Positions 10,159-22,156 of a stretch of DNA of 64,000 nt are shown piece by piece. The notes under the pieces were generated by a model. It had not been told where the DNA came from. It did not search any database and worked only from the letters and a program-made list of their open reading frames with translations. The translations under genes and the position numbers were made by a program. The stretch comes from Phlebopus portentosus (taxonomy: Eukaryota; Basidiomycota; Agaricomycetes; Boletales; Boletinellaceae): positions 1,984,001 to 2,048,000 of the forward strand of contig JAYXKI010000007.1 in the NCBI GenBank assembly GCA_037892935.1, in the 5' to 3' direction. The first letter of the stretch is position 1; each line of letters opens with the position of its first letter.

Positions 10159-13100
10159 TGTACGAAGGCCTAATTCCAAAGCAAAATGTTTGACCTTGAA
10201 AGATGGAAGTGGTTTTGTGAATATGTCGGCGGTCATGTTTTCGGTAGGACAGAAAACAATTCGAATCTTGTTTTCTTCGATGAGCCATCGAATAAAATGG
10301 TAGCGGACGTCAATATGTTTGGTTCGTGCATTAAATTGACGTTCTTTTGTTATGGAAATCGCCGATTTGTTGTCAGAGAAAATGGTAGTTGGTTGAAGTG
10401 TGATTTCAAATAATTGAGAAATAAGTTGGCGAATCCAAATCGCCTCCTTAGCTGCATGGGTGGCCGCAATATATTCGGATTCAGCTGTTGAAAGCGAGAC
10501 AATTTCTTGTGTTTTCGAATACCATGATATTGCGCCCCCGTTTAAGACAAATACATTACCAGAAATTGCCCGGCGTTCTTCCTGCATACTTCCATCTGCA
10601 TCTGTAAAACCTTTCAAATCGCATCCTTGCACTCCTCCGTAGGTCAGCCAAAGGTTTTTGGAGCCCTTCAAATATGCGAATACTCGTTTGATGGCCTTCC
10701 AGTGGTCAGGCCCAGGGTTCACAGAAAATTTGGATAAGAGCGTTACAGCAAACGCTATATCCGGTCGGGTCACTAAGGCGGCATACATCAAAGATCCAAT
10801 TGCCTCGCGATAAGGTACATCTCGCATGATCCCTGCGTCTTCAGCCGTGTGTGGAGATTGCGAAGAGGTTAAATGAACATTAGGATCCATCGGACTAGAC
10901 AACGGTTTTAGCTCATCAAAATTGAATCGACACAAGATAGCATCAATGTAGGCTCTTTGAGAGAGTCCAATACATTGATTTTCACGGTTTCATTTAATTT
11001 CGATTCCCAGCAGCCAGTGAAGTGATCCGAAGTCTGTTATGTTCACATATTCTTGAAAGCGTTGCTTGAACCAAGCTATTTGGCTAGTTTCACCACGCGT
11101 CCCAGCAATAGTGAGGTCGTCGACATGAATTACTACGATCAAGATTTTGCCTTCATTGTGTCGAAAGAAGGCTCCGAGGTCCACGTCCGAGCAGGTGAAT
11201 CCCAATTTATCACAAAGTATCCACATGATTTTTTGATACCATTTTCGTCCAGACTGTTTAAGACCGTATATGGGTTTCTTTAGTACGTACACCTCAGTTT
11301 TATTTCTTGCGTGTCCTGGAGGTGGTCTCATGAATATCTCCTCTCCATCATCAAAGTGACCATTTAGGTAAGCACTTTTAACATCGATCTGTTCCAATTC
11401 AAGGTCGTAAAGTGCTGCCATGGCCAAGACGGCTCGAATAGTGGAAAGTTTGGCGACCGGTGCATATGTCTCAAAATAATCGACTCCTGGAACCTGACTG
11501 AAGCCCTGTGCGACTAACCTCACTTTATATTGTATAGGCTTCCCTGCTGCATCTCTCTTCACCTTGAAGACCCATTTGGAACCTACCACATTAGTTCCCT
11601 CAGGTACGAAATCGCATTTCTCCCATGTACCAGCTGATTCTAATGCGTGTAATTCTTCTTTCATAGCTTGCTCCCACAGTCTTCACTCAGGGAGTCTCCT
11701 CACTTCTGGTAAGGAGCGTGGTTCTACGACGTCCACGTCGTCCATGGCGGCCATGAACGCATACTCCTCGTCGTAGTCATCCACCCTCTCATCAATCACA
11801 TCTGCAGTTGCAGCAACTGCTGTGTGCATACCATGCGGTAGTCTCCTATCAGACGCTTCGCCGGCCAGGACTCTCCTAACATATGGAGAAGGCTTCCTTG
11901 TGCGTTTGGAAGTGTTCTCATTGTCCTCATCGATATTGATCATCTTGTATTGGTGAGTCATTTTCTCTTCGTTTTCGTTTTTTTTGTTAGGGGTCTCCTT
12001 TTCTTCCTCCCTCTCAAAACGAATCAATTTGATGTCACTTAGAGAGAAGTAGACACTTTGTTCGATGGTGAGTGTTTTATTTTCTGGCCAATATATGCGA
12101 GATCTGTTTGATGCTGAATCATATCCTACCCATCTGCCTTCGCGAACTCGTTTGTCCAGTTTGGACCCTGTCGTGTCGTGTACCCAAACTTGGCAACCCC
12201 ATTCGGGCAAATCCTTCAAAAAGGGTTTCTTTCCATAAAGCGCTTCATATGGCATTTTATCTCCTAATGGTTTGGTGGCGACACGATTCTTCAACCATAC
12301 TGCGTGTTTGCAGCATTCCGACCACAAGTTCTTCGGCAAAACGCTGCTATGCAGCATTGAACGCATCCTCTCCCCAATTGTCCTATTGACTCACTCAGCA
12401 ACTCCATTGTGTTTGGGAGTGTCGTGTACGGTAAGTTTTTGTTCTGTTCCATGAGACTTGAGAAACTCAACAAAATTCTTTCCAGTAAATTCTCCCCCTC
12501 GATCCGAATGAAGTCTTTTTATTTTAACCCCATGTTGTGTTTCAGCCCACTTAGCAAATGTTTGGTACGAGTCGAGAGCATCTCGTTTCGATCGTATTAC
12601 AGCCAGGTATGTGAATCTCGTGGCGTCATCCGTAAACGACACATAGTAACGTTTGCCTCCAATAGATTGGACCGGTGAGGGCCCCCAGAGATCGGTATGT
12701 ACTTCGTCACCGAATCTTTCTGCTAATTTGCTAGATCGAGTCTTCGCTATCTCAAATCGGGTGGCACGACCATATAAGCATGAATCACACGTTTTGGGTG
12801 CAGGCGCTGATTCATCTAGCTGAATTCCTTTGACAAGACCTTTCATAACCAATTGGGCGGCAGATTTGGGCGATATGTGACCCAGTCTTGTGTGTAGCTG
12901 ACCAACAGTAAGCTTTCGCTCCTCATTTTCATCGCTAACCATGTATGTGGAAGAATCGATGTTGAAGCGGTACAAGCCTCGTTCAGTATGAGGTATGTCT
13001 GCAGTTTTATTTCCTTCTGGATCGGTAATAATGCACTTCCCATCTCCAAAAGTAGATTTGTATCCGATGGAATCGAGACGACCCACTGAAAGGAGAATAG

Positions 13101-13916
13101 AGGTCACTCTAGGCGAGTACCACACGTCCAACAGTTGTATTTTTGATACTGAATCTCCATTGGGTAGTTCGATTTCGATTCTTCCTTCTCCAATGGCATG
13201 GAATGGCTGCCTGTTTGCTGCATGAAGCAACTTCGGTGGTACAGTGCAAAGCGAGACAAAATCAGATTTATTTGGAGAAAGGTGACGTGTACTCCCAGAA
13301 TCAAGAATAACTTGGTTGATTCTTTCTTTATCCTCGAGAGAGTCTTCTGTCACTTTGGCTGAAAACTCACGTGTGTCGAAATCGATTTCGCCTTCATCGA
13401 ACCAGTCTTCAAAACCAGGTGGGCACTCGACACCTTCTTCCACATCCTCATCTACTGCAGCACACCAATCTGATTTGTCTCCAGAGTCAACAGTGACATT
13501 TGCAGACTCCTTTCCATTTTCATTTTTTGGTTTCGGTTTCTCCTTTTCATTTGGTGCATTATTCATCTCCTTTGACTGTCCTCTGAAAGATTGATCTGTT
13601 CTTTCTTTGATCTTTCTACAGTTCTTGACGATGTGCCCAGGTTTGTGGCAATAACAACACGTTCTCATTTCCCTTCGAGGTCGTTCTTCGGCGATGAGGG
13701 CCACTTCTTTGCCTTTGGTATCTCGTTTTTGGTCAGTCTTTCGTTTTTCACGTTCCTTAGACTCTTGTTCGGACTCGACTGATATGAGATGAATTAGAGC
13801 ATCTGGATCGATAGCTCAGATCTTTCGAATGGCCTCCTGGGAGATTTGGCCGCTATAAAACGATATTGTGTGGCTTGCCACCACTTCGGCCGCTGAAACT
13901 TGAGTCGAAGCATATT
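10153..13916 (-). pseudogene. Copia gag C-terminus and pol (protease, integrase, RT, RNase H)
   Basis: One minus-strand frame. In order: gag tail, zinc knuckle CCYCHKPGHIVKNC (~13640), protease ILDSGSTRHLS (~13300), GAG-pre-integrase HTRLGH (~12890), integrase HTDLWGP and DDATRF (~12700-12600), RT with VIHVDDLTIAG (~11130), RNase H with STAESEYIAATHAAKEAIW (~10470). Four in-frame TGA stops break it: 13816-13818, 12391-12393, 11683-11685, 10990-10992. At 12391 the context NGVAE-stop-VNRT matches the copia consensus NGVAE-R-LNRT, so CGA to TGA. The frame continues across Gypsy-1 into 26510-26794. Dead unless stops are read through. Confidence 0.9.
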
Positions 13917-15512
13917 TGTTACGAAAATTGTGGATATACAATGCGGCGTGGAATCAGACACTTTACACACCGAATTATGCAGCCTAATCAAGAGCACTTC
14001 GAAAGGCTTCAAGGACAGAACAGTGGAGGTGATTCTCGCCCACTAATGCAGCAAGGACCTGAAGGGGTAGCTGCACAAGAGGAACCTGATCGACGATATT
14101 ACGAAGACGAACGCAACGAGAGGGAGGACCCATATGATTTACAGGAGGGACTAGCTGGAATGCATATTGGACATACTCCTCCACCCGAGCGAAGCTACGT
14201 ACAGATGGAAGAACGGAACATCGCTAGATACGTGGAACTCCTGCAGAAGAGACGATATCGACATAGTGCAACCAGACGCTTTGTTCACGAAAGCCTGGTT
14301 TGTACAAACTGCTATTTGGCATACCAAAGGAGTTGGGTTCTTTCGGAGTGGCTCCTCAAGAACTTCGTGGAGCGCTTAGTAACTAGGGAGGGAGCCGATG
14401 TCAAGATTCGGCATAAGCCCGGACCCTCGGAATGAACGTTGGACCAACCATTGCCGAACCGCGGAATGAGCGCATATGACCATGAGGTATCCATATGGCT
14501 TGGCGACAGGGATATCTATGCATTGAAGGTTGGCGTGAGAGCTTGGATCAATCAGCATCATCACTAGACCTTGTGTCAAAATACTGCAGTGGAAGTCAAT
14601 TGGCCAATCTATTACAGTGCGCCATCGGACATCAAAAGTCTTATTGAAGAAGCAACAGATCGAATGCTAGAAGCATGGGAACGATTGGAAGAAGGGGTTA
14701 TTACAGTCGACGAATGGCGCAAGACGAATCACCTGGGAAGAAGATACAGGTTAACGTCGGGAACTGGACTACAATTCTCCGACATCGATATCGCGGCGAG
14801 GCACAGAAGGGTGTCTGCTAAATTTACACAGCTGCCAAGGTTAATCTCCGATGATCGGCAGGGGTTGCCGATCCTGAATCCCGAGATAACGGTCAGCCCC
14901 ATGATGGAAGACTAACGGCAGAAGCTCGGCTGGAGTAACGGAGCGCCGGCGAAGCGAGATCGCGGCACATGGAAGAAGTCTCTTGTAGGAGGATTGGCAT
15001 TAAGGATTAACATGTGATAGGAACGGAGATCGATAGAAGCCTGGGGAAAGCTTCTTCGGAACGGAGGTAGATTAGGGCCTGTCTAATAGAGAAGGAAGTA
15101 GTCGGTGGTGCTACCAGGAGTTTCGGTAGTGCCACCAGAGTTGTCAGTGGTACTACAGACTCAGGAAAGTAGTGGTGACACCAGCTGAAACACATTGTCC
15201 TAACCAATGGCGAGGCATGATCAGTAGTAGTTGGTAGTCGGTAGTATTCAGTAGAAACTTTATTTAAGGCGCCAGCTGAGTGGGGTGTTGTCCCTCAGCA
15301 AAATTAATTTGTACTCTCAATCATAACTGTACCCCTTTGATTGAACCTCTGCTCTACTGCTGAGTCAAGCTTGAGCCTATAGCTCACTTCTTAGTAGTAC
15401 ATCTAACCTTCGCTACTCTACTCTCCAATTATACATTGTCAGAAGGAGGAAGCAGGGACTTGTTCCGGTACGCTCAGACTGACCACCTCGTCCGAAAACG
15501 CTGGTCCTAACA
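13917..15512 (+). repeat. Gypsy-1 5' LTR
   Basis: 1,596 bases. The first two thirds hold an open frame; the last third has short direct repeats (GGTGCTACCAGGAG / GTAGTGCCACCAGAG / CAGTGGTACTACAG, about 15098-15160) and a TATA-like TTTATTTAAGG (about 15259), which probably marks the U3-R boundary. It ends CCTAACA. Confidence 0.93.
13941..14915 (+). pseudogene. LTR-encoded 324-codon frame (5' LTR copy), two stops
   Basis: ATG 13941 to TAA 14913-14915, interrupted at TGA 14433-14435 and TAG 14565-14567. At both places the 3' LTR copy has a sense codon (CGA, CAG), so the source frame was continuous. Predicted protein: charged, with a Glu/Asp/Arg-rich segment (RRYYEDERNEREDPYD), a CTNCYLAYQR motif and a helical second half. 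No family recognised. Lies wholly inside the LTR, upstream of the likely TATA box, so it would be expressed from another promoter or from the 3' LTR copy by read-through. Confidence 0.7.
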
Positions 15513-15733
15513 TTATAATTTTGCTCCAATCCTGGGATAATCAATCTTGCTGTTTTGTAGTGCAATACCCACTATCGATCAGTAAGTATTGCTCTGCCCT
15601 GGGAGGGTTTCTTCTGTGCCTGTCAATACAGTTAGCTGATCACCGATAAGCGTATCATCGACGGCTAAAGCAGGCTTACACACTCCATTGAAGTTTTGTT
15701 AGAGCACTCCATACATTCGAAGAGGAAGTTAAT
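14916..15733. other. LTR promoter part and untranslated leader of Gypsy-1
   Basis: No gene seen. Contains the repeat-rich putative U3 part, TATA-like box, U5 end at 15512 and about 220 bases of leader before the first internal frame. Confidence 0.5.
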
Positions 15734-17985
15734 TTGGCATTTTGCACGATAAACTTCTATCGAGGTAAGAAGCACTCAAACACCCCTATCTTAGAACCCT
15801 ACCGGTCAGTTATACTATCCGCCCTGGAGCTTCGAATCACCGCCGAAAGACACAAAAGAGTTGAAAGAAAGTTCTTGCTGGTACACGTGGACAACCTATT
15901 GAATGGACACAGTTTCAATTGGGAAGCACTCAGAGGTCCAACGCCGGTTGAAGAAGAACTACTCGCTCTATGTCAGGAATATAAAGCGTTCGAATACACC
16001 TTACTCGAACATTCACATTTCCTCCACCAAGTACTCCTACAAGTCTATCAAGGCAATTACACTACTGTGAAGCAACTATGTCACCAATGGAACTGTGGCA
16101 AGTTGGTTGGTCTGGTCTCTGGTTTACACTCTGCTTCATCTGGCTTTCTTCTCTGGTATACATCATTGCTCAACAACTCCGAGGTCGAATCAGCCTTCTT
16201 CGAGGCTTTGGAACGCTATGGACGTGGGTGGAATGGCAAGACAACGAAAGAGGTTCCCCATTCCATCATGCCGGTCGGAGATTTTTACTCCAGACTCAAC
16301 GACTGGCAGTTCCTCAACCCGGACCTGGAGAACGTATAGAATCCGCTCTGGCACACATCGGAGAACGACTCGACAGTCTACACAGATGCCTGGACAGAAT
16401 GGTCAGTACTAACGGGCAACCCAATGAAGTTGTCTCCGCCCTGCGACACGCCGTCATCGATCTCGATAGCCGACTTACAAGCGTTGATCGGTCCCTCCGA
16501 ACTCTCACAGCTACTGTCGCTCGACTCTACAACATGGGATCTCAGTACTCTGAGAACCTTACTATAGAAGGACAGACGCTGGGGGAATTTCTGGCTCACA
16601 TTCAGGGACACGTTGGAGACTCGGTGGCGGAGGCAGTCATCGCCAGCGCTAGGCGAGAAGGCGAACAACGGGACGTGCGGATCAACTACGCATTCGGTAT
16701 TCTTCAGGCTCGAATTCTAGGAGCAGTAACAATGGCCATCCAGGGCAGTCAATCAGCCCTTACGCAACAGGTGGTCAACTCCCAGCAGGAAATCATTCGG
16801 CTGACCGGCGCGGACTTCCTGCAACTGCACACGCGAGCTAGCTACCTGGTCGAACAGGTGGAAGCCATTCGAGCCCGAATCAGCAACGCCGAAGAAGAAC
16901 TCGTGGCCCAGTACTCGATCACGGAAGGCATTCGTCGGATTCAGCAAACCATTAGGCTTCATCAATCCTACCTGACCCAGCGAGCTAGGCGAGGAGGGGT
17001 AAGGTTAAGCCCTGACTCCCCACTGCAAGGTAGAGGCCTAAGTCTGGCTAACCGCTTCGCGAGCGTGAGCTCAGACTCCGACGACGACTGGATGCCCGGC
17101 CTGATCCCAGCAGGAGAACGCTTCGTGGACCAGGTAGTCGAGATCATTCGCCAGAGCAGGGAACCAGAAGGAACGGACACTCGCACAGGACAACCGTCAT
17201 CGCCATTGCAACAACAAGCAGCAGAAGCCTTCAGGAGCTACGCTGCCGAGGTAATTGCAGAAGGAGGGCTGGTAGCGCCTGCTGCGCTCGCCCAAGAGGA
17301 ACAGGAAATCGAAGGAAGCATCGAAGTAGAAGAAGACCTCCCGGACTACGTCTCCACAGACACCCAACCTGGAAGCCTGGACCAGCAAGCGGAAGAGTTG
17401 CTGAGGGAGGTAATTCTGGAGTCGCCACAGCCCTGGCCATCCAACGATGGATGGGGACCGCCTCCTGATGCTGGGGAAGCATGAGAGGCGGACAACACTT
17501 GAGAGATGGGTTACGGCATGGGAATCCGGGAGTTGATGTGGAACGAGCAAGGAGAGCTCGTCGAGGGAGCGATCCAACGGCTGGGATGGAACGGCCACTA
17601 CATCGAAAGGAACTACATCCAGTACCTGCACCAGGACTCGCCGCCAGGATCGCCTACTCCAAGTGCTCGTGAGCTTGAGGAGAGAGAAGAAAGGCTCCAG
17701 GTGGCAAGTGAGTACTCCCCAGACTCTGATTATGATTATGATCCTATCCTACGTCCTAACAGCTGCCCTATACCATCGGAGTTTCTCGACATACGAGAGG
17801 GACTACCAAGGCAGGGGGTAGCAAATATGGCAAGGGTAGTTTGGGTGCAAGGTAGCAATGTAGAAGAGCCAACCAGCGAGGATCAAGAGTACTTCGATGC
17901 TAACGACGATTGGGAGATGGAAGAGGAAAGCGAGGAACACGAAAGTGGCAAAGAACGATACAAAGCTCGGGAAGAAAGGAGATAG
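15734..17985 (+). pseudogene. Gypsy-1 extra pre-gag frame, ~750 codons, coiled-coil, unknown
   Basis: Three open pieces that read as one protein. 15734-16339 (201 aa) shifts frame near 16325-16339 into the frame ending 17484; this continues in frame after two TGA codons (17482-17484 and 17500-17502) to 17985. The first part is hydrophobic/helical (about residues 110-165, GLVSGLHSASSGFLLWYTSL). The middle is strongly helical with coiled-coil character (GERLDSLHRCLDRMV; ASYLVEQVEAIRARISNAEEE); the C-terminus is acidic (YFDANDDWEMEEESEEHE). I see no zinc knuckle, protease, transmembrane envelope pattern or known domain. Gag proper follows at 18183, so this is additional coding sequence between 5' LTR and gag. 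Confidence 0.65.
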
Positions 17986-18182
17986 GCCCTGGTTTAGAGC
18001 TGGGAGCTTGCCAGGAGGAAGGAAGACGCCCAAGAACCGACCGGGGAGGAAGGGTAAGGTGGCTAGTTAGAAAGCGGAGGTGGTACTCGCTGGATAACTT
18101 AGCTACTAAACCATGTATTATTGTAATGCGCTGAATGAAGGTGATACTCATAAAAATGTTGGTTGAATTCGTCTAGGTCATT

Positions 18183-19205
18183 ATGTCAAACAAAGATATC
18201 ATGAAGTATCCCTTGTTTAAGGGAAACCCTTATGAGTCGCTTGAGAACTTCCAGAATCAAATGATCAGCCGGTTGAATGAAAAACATCCGAGCGAACCAG
18301 CCAAGAGGGTTAAGATTATTTTGGAATGTCTGCAAGGTCAAGCTCAGACTTGGGTTAATGGCAAATGGGCCATGAATAGAAATCAATTAGTCTCCACCTA
18401 CAAGCGAGATGCGGATGGCAAGCTTGTTATGGACAAGAAGGGTGGATGGGACGACAAGGACAATCTATGGAACGAATTAGCGCTCAACCACAATGGCATT
18501 TTTGGACTTCAAGAAGAAGCCGAGCGAAATATTAGGACAATTTATCAGGAACGGGTGCGGGTGAAGCAGTATAACAGGGCCTTTGACGACATTAGGATGA
18601 GACTGCCAAAGCACTATGACCATCAGGCACTGATTTACGAGTACAAGAGAGGACTTAATCAAACGATCCTAAAGGCCCTGCTTATGAATACAGACCACCC
18701 AGAATGGGACCTGAACCAATGGAAGGAGAACACTAGTAATCTGGAGGCCAGTCTGATGGCTGCCAAGGTGATAGGCAGCAATAGAAAGTACACCCCTATG
18801 TTTAAAGATGGGCAGGCGGTATCGTACATGCCAGTGCCCCCAGAAGCTCGCCGTCCAGCTGAGTTTCTGGGTGAGCCTATGGACATCGACATGTCTAGGC
18901 ACTTTACTAGGGGGTCCCAAGGAGATGCCGGGATATGCTGGGCATGCGGCAAAACAGGTCACTTTGCACAGGACTGCAACAACGTAGGGCGAGACACACA
19001 GGGAAGCCGTGGACACCGAACCAACTACAAGAGACGGGTGCAGAAGAGACAATCTGGCAAGACTGGCCGCTTTCTAAAATGCCGGGAAGTTGGGATTAGC
19101 AGTGATTCTGAGATGGAAGAACTACTGGACAAGAGAATGAAGTTACCAAGGCGTAAGGAACGGGCTTCGCATGCCCTCGAGGAAGATTCCAAGGAGGATT
19201 TTTGA
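18183..19205 (+). CDS. gag: Gypsy-1 Gag
   Basis: 340 codons with ATG at 18183, no internal stop. Capsid-like helical region (residues ~10-200, including FQNQMISRLNEKHPSEPAKR and QGQAQTWVNGKW), then a CCHC zinc knuckle CWACGKTGHFAQDC (about residue 258) for RNA binding, then a basic tail. Pol is in another frame and begins about 50 bases downstream, implying frameshifting or reinitiation. This is the best preserved frame of the element. Confidence 0.88.
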   Translation: MSNKDIMKYPLFKGNPYESLENFQNQMISRLNEKHPSEPAKRVKIILECLQGQAQTWVNGKWAMNRNQLVSTYKRDADGKLVMDKKGGWDDKDNLWNELALNHNGIFGLQEEAERNIRTIYQERVRVKQYNRAFDDIRMRLPKHYDHQALIYEYKRGLNQTILKALLMNTDHPEWDLNQWKENTSNLEASLMAAKVIGSNRKYTPMFKDGQAVSYMPVPPEARRPAEFLGEPMDIDMSRHFTRGSQGDAGICWACGKTGHFAQDCNNVGRDTQGSRGHRTNYKRRVQKRQSGKTGRFLKCREVGISSDSEMEELLDKRMKLPRRKERASHALEEDSKEDF

Positions 19206-19354
19206 AGGGCCGCCAGTCGACATCGGACACTGGCGAAGGCTCGAAGGACACATAAGAGATAAAGCGCCGATGGACTATTGCTAGACCAAACTCCAACCAT
19301 CCTACTATACCCATTGACGTCATTCAGGGACAGAAAAAGGTTAATCTCTCAGCT

Positions 19355-19720
19355 ATGATTGACTCCAGATCTGCGATCACTACTATTAGCCCCATGGTTG
19401 TACAGAGCCTTGGGCTGAGAACAGTGCCTGCAGAAGGTAATTATACCATCCGGAATGCCGATGGATCAATTAATCATGGTGGATGGACTCGGAACGTCAG
19501 AGCAATAGTGGACACAGGGATTACAAGAGGTTTAATGGACATCACAGTGGTGGATACACACGAAGACAAGTTTCTCATAGGAAATGATTGGCTTGAACAG
19601 CATAGGCCAACCATCGACTGGACAAAAGGGATTCTTCGCAAAGGCGGGAAGGAAATTGCTTTCAATGGAACAGCGCGATTGCATTCCATACAGCTAATCC
19701 TAGCCTCAAGGAAGCTCTAA
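19355..19720 (+). pseudogene. Gypsy-1 protease segment with altered active site
   Basis: Part of the pol frame, just downstream of gag. The retropepsin fold is visible: IDSRSAITTISPMVVQSLGL, then DKFLIGNDWLEQHRPTIDW (the conserved G-x-DWL flap-side block of gypsy proteases). The expected catalytic triad D-S/T-G is D-S-R here (GAC TCC AGA, about 19360), a single G to A change from GGA. The frame ends at TAA 19718-19720, where the following sequence continues in frame; a CAA to TAA change would explain it. Both lesions predict loss of polyprotein cleavage. Confidence 0.8.
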
Positions 19721-19936
19721 AAGCGCAGAAGATGGCGAAGAATTCCAGACTACATACCACCTGAATGGGATGCAGATGACGAAAAGGAGGAAGCTTGGGA
19801 AACTAGGATTTACTACCACAGCGATAACGAAACAGGACAAGAAACCGAGAAGGAAGAAGAAGAACCTACAATCATACCACCAGAAAAAGGAAAAGAAAAG
19901 GAATCAGCAGCGCTGCTTGTCACGTTTGAGGAAGTC

Positions 19937-22069
19937 ATGCACAAGCCACCAGAACTCTCCTTCGCCAAGCAAGAAGGGAGATGGAGATTCTTTTGGTTCG
20001 GGGACAAGTGCCGAATAACAAAGGACGAGCAAAACTGGCACAACTTCAACAGTCTCGAGGAAGCGGATGGTGCAGTATACCGCACCATGGTCAGAGAAAT
20101 GGACAAGGGCGCCAAACATGATGAACTCCTAGATGAATATGGCAGCATGTATACGGCGCGTCTTCAGCTGATGGCAATTCAGGGAGGCCTGGGAACAACG
20201 ACCTCACCCACAACATCTGAAGCCCAAGCAAGAGTGCAGGAAGAAATACAAGCACAAATGACAATCGATGCAGAAGGATCAGATACGAGTAGAAGGAAGA
20301 AGCCTAGTGTACCACCTAAAGGAGGAAAGCCTGGACACTACGCACCGGATCCTCTCAAGATGCATCGACAGAAGAGCGAAGGAAGTGGTACTGATTCAAA
20401 CCCTGTCATAAGGAGTATTAGGGTGGAGTGGACTCCTCCATCCATGCATGAGGGCCAAAATGACTCAACCCTGGCAGTGCAGAAGCAGTCGGTAAGCTTC
20501 ACCACACGAAGCAGAGGTACAAGCAGGAGTACTTTGGGTCGGGAGCGCCGTAGAACTAAGGCTACGAAGCATACTAGGTTTGGCCACCTAGCGAGATCTC
20601 CTCCTATGAGAGACCGAGGAGTAACTAGACATGAGACGCCGTTCAAGGGTAGGCTAGTGTCTAGGAAAGTGGTCCACCCCAAAGGGAGGGTAGTCCCACT
20701 CAATTGGCACAGGGCCGAAATTAGTACACCGCAATCATCAAGTAGGCTAGCTTCAGGAGCTCAAGTGCGCCCGCGAAGACCACGGTTTAAGAACCAAATG
20801 CAGGGCCCTGCTCTGACAGGGAAAACAAACAGTAAAGGTAACAGGTTCATTTCGAATTATGCTGCGATGGAGCCAGGACTCTCACAGAGGCAGAAAGGGT
20901 GCCGATGGCGCATGCCTGTTGACTCGGTCATGCAGCCGCCCAACGAGGAAGAAAAAGTGCTAGAGAGAAGAGCTAGATCTGAGACGGAGTTCAAGGGTAT
21001 CCTAGGATCGCACAAGCCTGCTACCTCAAGGGAAGCAGAGGATGCCTCTCGAAGAGGAAGGCCACTCAAGCCTCCTCACTGGATCCGCCACCTAGAGCAT
21101 CGACAAGTCGCATCTCGGAGAGAACGCCTTCTCAAGTACAACAGCATAGCTCAAAAATATGCTCAGGAGAAAGCACTCGATGAAAGGATGGCAGACTCTG
21201 CTGGCGACAAGTCTCTCGAAGAAATTCTTCCAAAGCAAATATGGGAGTTCAGGGATAGGTTTGACAAGGATGCTGCTAAATGGCTACCTAAGTCGGGACA
21301 ATGGGACATGAAGATTGAGCTCCTACCAGGAGCAGAGCTCCCAAAACCTGGACCGGTATATCCACTCGCTCCTGCCGAAAAGCGAGCGGTAGAAGAATGG
21401 ATTCGCGAGGATCTGAAGAAGGGATGGATTCGTGTTGTAGGAAATTGAGTACCAGCTGAAGAAAAGGTGAACACTTGCGCACCAGTATTTGTCATAGCCA
21501 AGAAGACAATAGGGAAGGATGGCAAGCCGGAGTATAGAATTGTCATCGACTATAGAGGGCTAAATGCTGTGGTCATTCCTGACCATCAGCCAATGCCTCT
21601 GTTGCATATGCTCCCGGACGATCTTGCACATGCTAAATGGTTCTCTACGCTGGATTTGCGAAGTGGGTACAACAACATTCGAATACACCCTGGGCATGAG
21701 AAGTATGCCGCCTTCAGGACTCACATGGGAGTATACCAGCCAATGGTAATGCAGTTCGGATTAATGAATGCACCTGCGGTATTCCAACGTGCAATGAACG
21801 AGCTCTTTCAAGACATGATTGGGCAGGGCATACTCATTTATCTTGATGACATTATAGTCTATGCAGAAATGGAACAGGAACACTGGGACCTGCTAGCAGA
21901 GGTATTGCGCAGGTTAAGGGAGGCAGACTTCTTCTGCAAACCAGAGAAGTGCTACTTTGGAAAGAAGGAACTCGACTATTTAGGATTTGTGGTTAACCAG
22001 TCGGGCATGCAGATGGATCCCTACAAGGTAAAAGTGGTTCAAGAATGGCCAGATTTGTCAAGCAAGTGA
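19937..22069 (+). pseudogene. pol: Gypsy-1 pol linker and reverse transcriptase
   Basis: Same frame as the protease segment. The first ~400 codons form a basic linker without recognised domain; RT begins about codon 430 (EEILPKQIWEFRDRFD). A TGA at 21446-21448 interrupts RT just after GWIRVVGN. After it: VIDYRGLNAVVIPD, LDLRSGYNNIRI, FGLMNAPAVFQRAMN and the catalytic LIYLDDIIVYAE (about 21845), all intact. The frame stops at TGA 22067-22069 but resumes in frame with DIRKFIGFANFYCKFI, normal RT/RNase H connection sequence. The stops look like CGA to TGA. Confidence 0.9.
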
Positions 22070-22156
22070 GACATTCGAAAGTTTATCGGTTTTGCAAACT
22101 TCTACTGTAAATTTATCGAAGGCTTCGCCAAGATCGCTAGGCCACTAACGGAACTT

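Noticed and set aside
10186..10413. Plus-strand frames inside the copia body (for example 10186-10413, 12072-12389)
   Set aside because: Antisense shadows of the copia pol frame.
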